Origin: Euryarchaeota archaeon UBA58
GTDB lineage: Archaea; Thermoplasmatota; Poseidoniia; Poseidoniales; Thalassarchaeaceae
Assembly: GCA_002498525.1 (NCBI GenBank)
Contig: DAHR01000019.1
Span: forward strand, 121,419-126,480
Length of the DNA: 5,062 nt
Reading direction: 5' to 3'
In this document: positions 1 through 5,062 of the stretch, in pieces
Layout of the letters: each line of letters starts with the position of its first letter
How positions within the stretch are numbered: the stretch's first letter is position 1
Made by a program: the position numbers and the translations under genes
Notes under the pieces: model-generated
What the model was told of the DNA's origin: nothing
What the model saw: the letters and a program-made list of their open reading frames with translations, nothing else
Databases searched by the model: none

Positions 1-3000
1 ATCCATTCGGTGGAGTCCATCGGGAACTCGTCGATTCCGTCGTTGATGCCATCACCGTCGTCGTCAGCGTCAGAGTTGTCACCCTGACCGTCGCCATCGG
101 AATCAATCCACTCGGATGGGTCCTCTGGGAACGCATCCTCGTTGTCTAGGTAGCCATCGCCATCGTCGTCGTCGTCAGCATTGTTGCCGATTCCGTCGCC
201 GTCATCGTCAGCCCACTCGGATGAATCCAGTGGGAACGGATCAGCCACGTCAGCCACGCCGTCACCGTCGTCGTCTGGATCCTTGTTGTCTCCAAGGCCA
301 TCCGAGTCGGTGTCATCCCATTCAGTCGGATCGAGCGGGAAGGCGTCATTGACATCGTCGACACCGTCAGCATCGTCGTCGGTATCTGCGTTATCGCCGG
401 TACCATCGCCATCGGTGTCGATAGTCTCACTAGCGTCGTTCGGGAAGGCATCGAGGCCATCCGTGACGTTGTCGTTGTCATCATCGACGTCGGCATTGTC
501 GCCAATTCCATCGCCGTCGAAGTCAGCGACCTCGCTCGAATCCATTGGGAAGGCATCGGTGTCGTCATCGACGCCATCGTTGTCGTCATCAGAGTCCATC
601 ACGTCGCAGATCGCATCGCCGTCGTTGTCGTCAGGTGTCGAGTTGGCCACCAATGGATCGGATCCACAGGTTGCCTCATCCGCGTCACTCCACGAATCGT
701 CGTCGTCGTCCTCGTCGATGGTGTAGTCCGCTGGGTCGCAGGCCGTTCCATTCAGCTGGGTCGAACCGAGCACGTCAGCAAAGCCGTCGCCATCGGTGTC
801 GATGCCGACACACGGGTCCACTGGATCCAGGTCGTCATCGTCCAACACACCGTCGTTATCGTCGTCGGTGTCGAGGTTGTACTGGTATGATGGCCACGAT
901 ACTGTGACGTCGTCAATCCAGACCGTGTCGTCATTGCTGCTGACACTGCTGTCTTTGAAGTAGACGAAGTGGAAGGTGTGGGTACCAGCAGTCAGCAGTT
1001 CAGTGTGAGTACCAGCAACAACTCCAGCCCATCCCTGAGTTCCGGATGTTCGCGTACACGAGACACTATCGACACAGAAGCGGAAGTAATCCCAACCGGC
1101 CTCGGTCGAGACCGAGTAAGCGAAGCTCATCGAAGCCATATCGGGTATTCCGTCAGCATCGGTGTCGGTATCGTTGATCATATTCTGCACGGTGATTGAC
1201 AACCAAGAGTTCATGTTGTTGTCGATATCTCCTGACTCAGCAGAGTAGAAGCCGCTGATCACGGTATTACTCTGGACGAACCAGTTAGCGTTGCCGCTTG
1301 TGGTCCAGCCGCCGCCGAGTCCACCGCTCTCGAAGTCACCTTGGAAGGTGGCTGGAGAGGTGTAGTCGGCGATTCCGTCGCCATCTGTGTCAACCGACAT
1401 CGTACCATCGTACGGGAAGGCGTCGTCTACGTCGTTGACTCCGTCGTTATCGTCGTCGAGGTCAGCATTGTCTCCAATACCATCTCCGTCGAAGTCCTCC
1501 CACTCGTCCGGGTTGTTTGGTAGAGCATCGACGTCGTCGTTGACTCCGTCGTTATCGTCGTCGAGGTCAGCATTGTCGCCGATTCCGTCACCGTCCCAGT
1601 CGGCTGTCTCATTCGGGTCGAGCGGGAACGCGTCGTTCAAGTCGTAGACTCCGTCGTTATCGTCGTCGGTGTCCTGCACGTCACAATATCCATCGCCATC
1701 TGTGTCGATGTACTCGTTAGCGTCGAGTGGACAATCGTCGTTCACATCCAAGTGGCCGTCGTTATCGTCGTCATCATCAACGGTGATTCCATCCGACTGG
1801 AAGATCACGTTGTCGAGGTAAATCGCCTCTGAACCAGAGTTCGAAGCGAACTCGACAACGAGGTTACCAGAACCCACGCCAGTTAGGTCGCCAGACAGAG
1901 TTGTCCAGACGCCCTCGTAAGTCGGGAAGTCGAGGTCGATATCATAGCCGTTTGTATCGAAGAGAGTGACCGTTGAGGTCGCGCCCACGTAACTTATCGT
2001 GATGTAGTCAGCGCTCTCCCATCCGGTGCTCTGGATGAAGAGGTCGATGGATACTGAATCAACCGAGGCATCGACGCTACCGAATGTCAGTTGCACGATT
2101 CCGTCGGTGTCAGACATCTGGTAGCCTTGGCTGCCATCGGTGAAGCTGCTGACAGTCCCGGCGTAATCCGTGACGCCGAAGTAATCGCCGTCGGTCAGAC
2201 CTACTCCGCCCGTGCTGATGTAACTCGCAGTGTAACCCAGCTCTGAGCTGGTCGGGATGCTGATGTCATCGATCCAGACCGTGTTAGCGCCGCCGCTGCA
2301 GCAACTGTCGCGGTAGAATCTCCACGTGAAGGTGTGGGTACCACTTGAGACAGAGGTCGAATGACTGTTCCATCCGGTATCTGTAGCTGACCACTGAGCA
2401 TCGAGTGTGCCATCGACATAGAAGCGTAGGTAATCCCAGCCGCTCTCAACGCTCGCTCGGTATGCGAAGCTGATGTCGCCAGAGACTGTATCGATGGTCA
2501 GCGAGAGGTCACCGGTACCACCGCCAGCTGGTACAGCGTCGTTCATCGCAGAGTACGTTCCACTGTTGGTCGAAGTGCTGTCGATTGCCCATGGGTATGT
2601 CGCATCGTTAGACCATGACACTCCCGTGAAGTCACCAGATTCGAAGCCGTCGTCGGTGGTCGGACTGAAGTTGACGTCAGCCTCACCGGCGTTGTTCGCC
2701 AGAGTGTGATCGACCGCGGAGTCACCGGTATCGGTGTATTGACCGCCGGTGCTCGCACCCTCGAATGAGGTCGCGTCGATTGTAGCGCCACATGGGCTCA
2801 TCGTAGTCGAGTCGGGCATGCCATCGCCATCGGTGTCTGTCGTAGCGCACTCGTTGAGTGGCCAGACGTCAAGTCCGTCGTTGACTCCATCGCCGTCGTC
2901 ATCGTTATCGGCATTGTTGCCGATTCCGTCGCCATCAGTGTCGTGCCATTCCGCGTCGTCGAGCGGGAAGGCGTCTTCGCCGTCGGCATAACCGTCGTTG

Positions 3001-5062
3001 TCGTCGTCCTGATCCTCTGTCAGCGTGGTTGTGCAGCCGTCAACGATGCTGTCTGGGTAGCCGTCACCATCCGAATCTGTGTCGGCACAAGCGTCGAGGC
3101 TCCAAGCATCGTCAATGTCCAAGGTTCCGTCGTTATCATCGTCGGTGTCGGCATTGTCACCAGTGCCGTCAGCATCTGTGTCGACCCATTCTGAGACATC
3201 GTCTGGGAAAGTATCGGCAGCGTTAGCGTAGCCATCACCATCACGGTCACTGTCAAGCGCATCGCAGGTCAAGTCGCCATCCATATCGTCAGGCATGCTG
3301 CTTGCGTCCAGCGGTAGGCTTGATGAATCGTATAATCCACCAGTAGCACAGTTGGTTGTTTCATCAAGATCAGAGTAACCATCGTTATCGTCATCCAAGT
3401 CGAGAACGGTTCCATAAGTTGTGACTGTAGGAGCGGTTGTTCCTGTGATGTATGTAGTGCTAGCTTGTACCCAGCAATCTCCAGAGTAACCGGATGGGTT
3501 ACAACCATCTCCCCACGTATCGTAGTAGTTGATGGTGTAAGTTCCAGCTACAGTCCATGCAGGACTGGAGGTTGTTGAACCGGAGTTCGAGTAAGCTCCT
3601 TGACGTACCTTAGATCCATCAGAGTTCAGTGTGTAGAAGCTATAGCTACTGAATCCACTGAAGGTTGTCGATGTGCCACTAGGATCAGTGACTATCACTC
3701 CGCCTTCTCCACCGTATCCTTTAGTCTGGATTAGTATGTCCATTGTATCTCCTGCGACCAATGTGAAGGTACACTCCGCATCTTCATAGCCGTCTGCGTT
3801 AGAGTCGTCATCCAAACTGGTTACAGTCAGGAAGTTTCCTGAGGCAGTTGCCTGTCCGCTGGATCCACCACTGGCACCAGTTGAGGTGCCGCATAGCTGA
3901 TCTGTAGCATATGAGTATGCTGTCGAGTTTGGATCGATATAGTCAGTCAATCCGTCGCCATCAGTGTCGTCCCATGCCTCGTAGTCGAACTGGAACTGGT
4001 CTCCTTCCACTGACATAACGGTCACGCTCTGTCCACCATCTCCGTAACTGTCAGTCAGGTAGATCGTGTAGTCGCCGACCTCAGAATATGTCCAGGTGTA
4101 GGTTGCGTAGTTACCGAACCAGGTGTAGCCACCAGAGGTCTCCAGGTCAACTCCCGTCGCCGAAGGCGTGTCGAGGGTTAGACCGGCCTCGTCAGCCCAA
4201 CTCAATGTGGTCAGCGAGATAGTCATGCTGCCACTCGAGAGAGTGAACGAATCAGACAGAGACGTGAAGGAGCCGCCGCCTAGAGAGGCGTACATTATCG
4301 GGTCCAGATATCCGTCGTTATCATCGTCGTCATCAAGAGCGTCACAGAGGTTCACTGCAGTCGTCTGAACTCCAGTCACTGCGTACTTGATCGTGTCGCC
4401 GTCGTTATCAGAAGGTGTGCTCGAGGAGCTGTAGCGGTCTGTGCCACACGCAATCTCGTAGGCATCGTCCCAATCGTCGTTATCGTAGTCGAGTGGGTAG
4501 GTGTCGTCACCATCTGGGGTTCCGTCTGCATCGTCGTCTGCATCAGCATTGTTGCCGATTCCGTCGCCATCTGTGTCCCACCACTCGCTAGAGTCTAGTG
4601 GAGCCCAGTCGTCAACGTCCGCGTAGCCGTCACCGTCGTCGTCGTCATCAGCTGCATTGCCGATTCCGTCGTTGTCAGTGTCTGTGTTCTCACCAGCGTC
4701 GGTTGGGAAGTCATCGTAAGCATCGAGGATTCCGTCACCATCGTCGTCCGTATCTTCGGTCAACGTGGTTGTGCAACCGCTGATGATCGTGTCTGGCATT
4801 CCATCGCCGTCGGTGTCAACGTTCGCGCATGCATCGTTAGGGAAGGCATCGCTGTTGTCACCGTAGCCGGTTCCGTCAGAGCCAGCCGGAGCGTCGCTGT
4901 CGGAGTCGTCCCACTCTGCTGAGTTCAGAGGGAATTGATCGTTGTAATCGTCATCACCATCGTCGTCAGTATCTGTGTCGAGTGGGTCGGTGCCTGCAGT
5001 CGCTTCGTCAGCGTCTGAAAGTCCATCGCCGTCGTCATCCAAGTCGAGAACAGTTCCAGCTG
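1..5062 (-). CDS. Giant TSP3-repeat / beta-sandwich surface protein, internal fragment (both ends missing)
   Basis: One open frame of 1,686 codons covers the window (first complete codon at 5060-5058, last at 5-3) with no stop and no detectable frameshift. Both termini lie outside, so start, signal peptide and anchor cannot be judged. The translation is very rich in Asp, with Gly, Asn, Ser and Thr, and almost no Lys. It alternates four acidic calcium-binding repeat blocks (residues about 1-253, 550-750, 1095-1232, 1394-1686) with beta-rich modules (about 254-361, 388-549, 803-1093, 1233-1393). DxDxDG-type loops are known to bind calcium in thrombospondin type-3 repeats. By inference this is an extracellular, calcium-rigidified stalk carrying adhesion or glycan-binding type modules. 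No protease, nuclease or glycosidase active-site pattern is visible. The family resemblance is to giant repeat proteins of marine Group II archaea and some marine bacteria. The molecular function is unknown, while the reading frame itself is nearly certain. Confidence 0.96.
588..698 (-). repeat. CGSDP-type acidic unit in block 4
   Basis: The translation is DSWSDADEATCGSDPLVANS then TPDDNDGDAICDVMDSD. This is the most intact of the three CG(T/S)DP units in the window, with Cys codons at 666 and 606 flanking it. It sits directly before the regular 105-bp array and so marks the change from irregular to regular repeats. Confidence 0.78.
738..812 (-). repeat. Cys-pair segment at start of block 4
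   Basis: The translation is DPCVGIDTDGDGFADVLGST then QLNGTAC. As in the 45-residue units, a Cys just before a DTDGDG loop is matched by a Cys after a non-acidic insert. Here the insert is longer and unrelated in sequence (VLGSTQLNGTA against TIISG). A disulfide-closed calcium loop is inferred. Confidence 0.65.
882..1364 (-). other. MAM / choice-of-anchor-J-like jelly-roll domain, copy 2, with calcium-loop insert
   Basis: Residues about 1233-1393. Landmarks parallel copy 1: FQGDFESGGLGGGW, NWFVQSNTVISGFYSAESG, WLSITVQNM, SMSFAYSVSTEAGWDYFRFC, GTHTFHFVYFKDSSVSSNDD, and closing TVWIDDVTVSW. Between the LSITVQNM and MSFAYSV strands there is a calcium-type loop, NDTDTDADGIPDMA (codons 1134-1175). 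Copy 1 has only a tight turn there (TIDTVSGDISFAY). Copy 1's vicinal Cys pair is replaced by Ser-Val-Ser here, and two Cys appear in FCVDSVSC (codons 1074 and 1056). Both copies share a 16-bp identical DNA stretch in the GTHTF strand (972-987 and 2328-2343). Confidence 0.8.
1365..1778 (-). repeat. TSP3-like calcium-binding repeat block 3 (phase-locked 105-bp units)
   Basis: Residues about 1095-1232. The first unit is the most vertebrate-like TSP3 unit in the window: DDCPLDANEYIDTDGDGYCD, with two Cys. Then come DAFPLDPNETADWDGDGIGD, DALPNNPDEWEDFDGDGIGD and DAFPYDGTMSVDTDGDGIAD. The punctuation codons (Cys at 1731, Phe at 1626, Leu at 1521, Phe at 1416) are exactly 105 bp apart. Between the second and third units a stretch of 43 bp is identical in adjacent copies. 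The block ends at ADYTSPATF, where the next jelly roll begins. Confidence 0.92.
1430..1577. repeat. 43-bp exact direct repeat at 105-bp spacing
   Basis: Positions 1430-1472 and 1535-1577 are identical base for base, at exactly the unit period. They encode the NADLDDDNDGVND part of adjacent units with the same codon at every position. A third, slightly diverged copy begins about 105 bp further on (near 1641). Elsewhere the units vary freely at synonymous positions, so this pair probably reflects recent unit duplication or gene conversion. Confidence 0.85.
1782..2255 (-). other. Second-type jelly-roll-like beta domain
   Basis: Residues about 936-1093. Landmarks are LTDGDYFGVTD, SSFTDGSQGYQMSDTDGIV, QLTFGSVDASVDSVSIDLFI, STGWESADYITISYVG, WTTLSGDLTGVGSGNLVVEF, and SNSGSEAIYLDNVIF. 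The pattern DG.YF...D, then G.QGY...DTDG, strand, VDSVS...F....W...D.I.I.Y, then GN.....A.N.GSEAIY.DN. is that of a jelly roll in which a late loop ends in (Y/A).DN(V/I), common in secreted carbohydrate-binding or sortase/anchor-associated modules. It differs from the MAM-like copies and follows the first with almost no linker. Family assignment is by pattern only. Confidence 0.68.
2256..2654 (-). other. MAM / choice-of-anchor-J-like jelly-roll domain, copy 1
   Basis: Residues about 803-935. Landmarks in order are DDGFESGDF, W.....YPWAIDS....SGTYSA, GDLSLTIDTVSGDISFAYRA, SVESGWDYLRFYVDG, GWNSHSTSVSSGTHTFTWRF, a vicinal Cys pair (YRDSCCSGG; codons 2298 and 2301), and the closing TVWIDDISIP. 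This order (FESG start, W....SG.YSA, S.AYRVS.E.GWDYL.FY.DG, G.HTF.W.Y.KD, WIDD.) is the typical signature of concanavalin-A-like jelly rolls in secreted proteins, related to MAM and choice-of-anchor-J domains. Such domains commonly bind glycans or partner proteins, but no specific ligand can be read here. The second copy lies at 882-1364. Confidence 0.8.
2655..2810 (-). other. Linker / N-terminal part of jelly-roll region
   Basis: Residues about 751-802: STTMSPCGATIDATSFEGAS, then TGGQYTDTGDSAVDHTLANN, then AGEADVNFSPTT. The sequence is neither acidic repeat nor obviously part of the second jelly-roll copy. The SFE...G.YTDTGD.AVDH.L.NN.GE pattern resembles a conserved stretch I associate with other secreted multidomain proteins, but I cannot name the family reliably. 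It may form the first strands of a beta domain completed by the following region. Confidence 0.5.
3015..3095 (-). repeat. 45-residue Cys-pair variant of the acidic repeat, copy 2
   Basis: The translation is DACADTDSDGDGYPD then SIVDGCTTTLTE, matching the 4755-4835 unit at most positions, including the identical GCTTTLTED segment. Cys codons are at 3087 and 3033. Its length and its position, two or three units after the GTVLDLDDD opening, are similar to copy 1. This suggests the larger module was duplicated rather than the Cys pair arising twice. Confidence 0.8.
3246..3377 (-). repeat. CGTD-like acidic unit in block 2
   Basis: The translation runs SDLDETTNCATGGLYDSSS, then LPLDASSMPDDMDGDLTCDA, then LDSD. 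It keeps the E..C......S.P.D.DGD..CD..D pattern of the units at 588-698 and 4320-4478. The CGTDP core has diverged to CATGG, and a short stretch is inserted before the S.P.D motif. Two Cys flank the unit. Confidence 0.7.
3414..3899 (-). other. Cys-containing beta-rich domain with DTWGDGC motif
   Basis: Residues about 388-549 of the visible protein. It begins QLCGTSTGASGGSSG, passes through a short acidic stretch (SLDDDSNADGYEDAEC), then shows beta-type sequence such as TFTLVAGDTMDILIQTKGYG and GVIVTDPSG. It ends with AGTYTINYYDTWGDGCNPSG followed by GDCW. Cys codons at 3891, 3501 and 3474 and the one in EDAEC suggest one or two disulfides, consistent with export. The AGTYTI...D.WGDG ending parallels GDYTI...DSYGDG in the preceding domain, so the two are probably distant copies of one fold (PPC- or CUB-like is a guess). 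The Ser-rich GASGGSSG near its start looks like a flexible linker. Confidence 0.68.
3933..3974 (-). repeat. Single TSP3-like calcium loop between two beta domains
   Basis: The translation WDDTDGDGLTDYID forms one isolated calcium-type loop joining the DSYGDGG domain to the DTWGDGC domain. It shows that the calcium loop is used here as a one-unit linker as well as in long arrays. Confidence 0.7.
3978..4301 (-). other. Beta-rich domain with DSYGDGG motif
   Basis: Residues about 254-361 of the visible protein. Acidic loops stop and the sequence becomes Ser/Thr/Tyr/Gly-rich with alternating hydrophobics, such as GSMTISLTTLSW, TYTWTYSEVGDYTIYLTD and QSVTVMSV. This is typical of an Ig- or PPC-like beta sandwich. 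The motif DSYGDGG (4032-4052) follows the strand GDYTIYLT. Similar D(S/T)(Y/W)GDG turns follow the penultimate strand in many secreted beta domains, and the next domain has DTWGDGC at the equivalent place. I infer a calcium-binding turn. I cannot assign a named family with confidence, and no catalytic residues are evident. Confidence 0.7.
4320..4478 (-). repeat. CGTD-type acidic unit with a 14-residue insert
   Basis: The translation reads YEIACGTDRYSSSSTPSDND, then GDTI, then KYAVTGVQTTAVNL, then CDALDDDDDNDG. Units of the pattern E..CG(T/S)DP....S.P.DNDGD.ICD..D.DDD are recurrent in large Asp-rich surface proteins. Two more occur here, at 588-698 and 3246-3377. In the 588-698 copy the final Ile and Cys are adjacent (DGDAICD). 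In this copy they are separated by the inserted hydrophobic/Thr-rich segment (codons 4347-4388). The insert has no calcium-loop residues and could form a short beta hairpin. Confidence 0.75.
4755..4835 (-). repeat. 45-residue Cys-pair variant of the acidic repeat, copy 1
   Basis: The translation reads DACANVDTDGDGMPD, then TIISGCTTTLTE. Compared with the standard 35-residue unit, the segment between GxxD and the next DxDDD is about ten residues longer, and two Cys (codons at 4827 and 4773) bracket one calcium loop. The distance from the Phe before it (codon at 4842) to the next Phe (codon at 4707) is 135 bp, that is 45 codons instead of 35. A disulfide closing the loop is inferred. A close relative sits at 3015-3095. 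Confidence 0.8.

Larger units (their letters stand above)
3..881 (-). repeat. TSP3-like calcium-binding repeat block 4 (open at left edge)
   Basis: Residues about 1394-1686, continuing past the window. It opens NLDTDDDNDGVLDDDDLDP, passes through a Cys-pair segment (Cys codons 810 and 738) and a CGSDP unit (588-698), then enters the most regular array in the window. That array has six punctuation Phe codons at 549, 444, 339, 234, 129 and 24, exactly 105 bp apart. Units are of the form DAFP.D.SE..D.DGDGIGDN, then AD.DDDNDGV.DG. There is no length variation across these units, while residues and synonymous sites vary. That implies selection for, or structural constraint on, the 35-residue period. 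Confidence 0.93.
2811..3413 (-). repeat. TSP3-like calcium-binding repeat block 2
   Basis: Residues about 550-750. It opens with GTVLDLDDDNDGYSDLDE, almost the same opening as block 1. It contains a CGTD-like unit (3246-3377), a 35-residue unit (TFPDDVSEWVDTDADGTGDN), a 45-residue Cys-pair unit (3015-3095), then DAFPLDDAEWHDTDGDGIGN and DVWPLNECATTDTDGDGMPD. Phe/Trp codons at 3102 and 2967 are 135 bp apart, matching the long-unit spacing in block 1. The last unit starts like a Cys-pair unit (Cys in NECA), but its second Cys (codon 2790) falls in the linker that leads into the jelly roll. Confidence 0.9.
4302..5060 (-). repeat. TSP3-like calcium-binding repeat block 1
   Basis: Residues about 1-253 of the visible protein. 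The block opens with AGTVLDLDDDGDGLSDADE and continues as tandem acidic units built on DTDGDGIGN.AD.DDDGDG, separated by hydrophobic-Pro punctuation such as DAFPND, DDFPTD, DDWAPLD and DTYPLD. It contains one 45-residue Cys-pair variant unit (4755-4835) and ends with a CGTD-type unit (4320-4478). The spacing is less regular than in block 4. The alternating Asp/Asn at positions 1, 3 and 5 followed by Gly matches calcium-binding loops of the thrombospondin type-3 family. The block starts at the window edge, so it may extend further. Confidence 0.9.

Noticed and set aside
146..589. Minus-strand open frame of 147 codons, Met/Thr-rich
   Set aside because: It is an out-of-frame reading of the same strand as the real gene (GATGGCGATGG-type repeats give Met/Thr/Ala). 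Low-complexity shadow.
181..726. Plus-strand open frame of 181 codons, Ser/Pro-rich
   Set aside because: It is the antisense of the Asp-rich 105-bp repeats: GAC/GAT codons read backwards give Ser/Val/Pro runs. It has no independent start context and lies wholly inside the minus-strand gene.
3..878. Regular 105-bp periodicity considered as a CRISPR array or non-coding tandem repeat
   Set aside because: Units are in frame, have no conserved repeat separated by unique spacers, and encode the conserved 35-residue calcium-binding unit.
545..907. Plus-strand Arg/His-rich open frame of 120 codons
   Set aside because: Shadow of CGTCGT/CATCGC-type antisense of Asp/Gly codons. The composition is implausible and it overlaps the real frame fully.
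1134..1175. Break in jelly-roll copy 2 considered as a frameshift or assembly error
   Set aside because: The frame continues cleanly on both sides and the extra codons form a complete calcium-loop motif, so it is an in-frame insertion.
2201..3508. Several 60-85-codon open frames on both strands between 2201 and 3508
   Set aside because: All overlap the continuous minus-strand frame, which encodes recognisable domains here. None shows a domain or a coding signature of its own.
3300..3960. More AT-rich stretch with different codon use considered as an intergenic region or foreign insert
   Set aside because: The same minus-strand frame stays open throughout and encodes a coherent beta domain. 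The composition shift follows the drop in Asp/Gly codons.

Overview
The whole window is the interior of one very large protein-coding gene on the minus strand. When the complement is read in the frame whose codons occupy + strand positions 3-5, 6-8 and so on up to 5058-5060, there is no stop codon in 1,686 consecutive codons, and neither the true start nor the true stop lies inside. I translated this frame line by line along the full length. I found no tRNA, rRNA, promoter, terminator, insertion sequence or CRISPR array. Smaller open frames on either strand are shadows of the Asp-codon-rich repeats (GAC/GAT read antisense gives Ser/Val/Pro-rich or Arg/His-rich nonsense).

The protein is a secreted or surface-type mosaic. 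From N to C terminus (high to low + coordinates) it runs: acidic thrombospondin type-3-like (TSP3-like) calcium-binding repeats (about 5060-4302); a beta domain with a DSYGDGG motif (4301-3978); a lone calcium loop (3974-3933); a second Cys-containing beta domain with a DTWGDGC motif (3899-3414); TSP3-like block 2 (3413-2811); a conserved-looking linker (2810-2655); a MAM/choice-of-anchor-J-like jelly roll (2654-2256); a second, different jelly-roll-like domain (2255-1782); TSP3-like block 3 (1778-1365); a second copy of the MAM-like jelly roll with a calcium loop inserted in it (1364-882); and TSP3-like block 4, which runs off the left edge (881-3). The repeats have a 35-residue (105-bp) unit, phase-locked over long stretches. 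The unit is of the type DAFPLDPSEW...DTDGDGIGDNAD.DDDNDG.

This style of Asp-rich 35-residue repeat, alternating with beta-sandwich modules in a giant protein, is common in marine Group II Euryarchaeota (Poseidoniales) and also occurs in marine gammaproteobacteria and other marine bacteria. A marine archaeal origin is my best inference, not something the sequence proves. The likely job is an extracellular calcium-stiffened stalk presenting beta-sandwich (adhesive or glycan-binding type) modules. No catalytic domain is visible in this part. The most interesting details are internal: Cys-bearing variants of the repeat at set places, a calcium loop spliced into a jelly roll, a reused module-boundary sequence 1,644 bp apart, and a 43-bp exact tandem identity suggesting recent repeat turnover.
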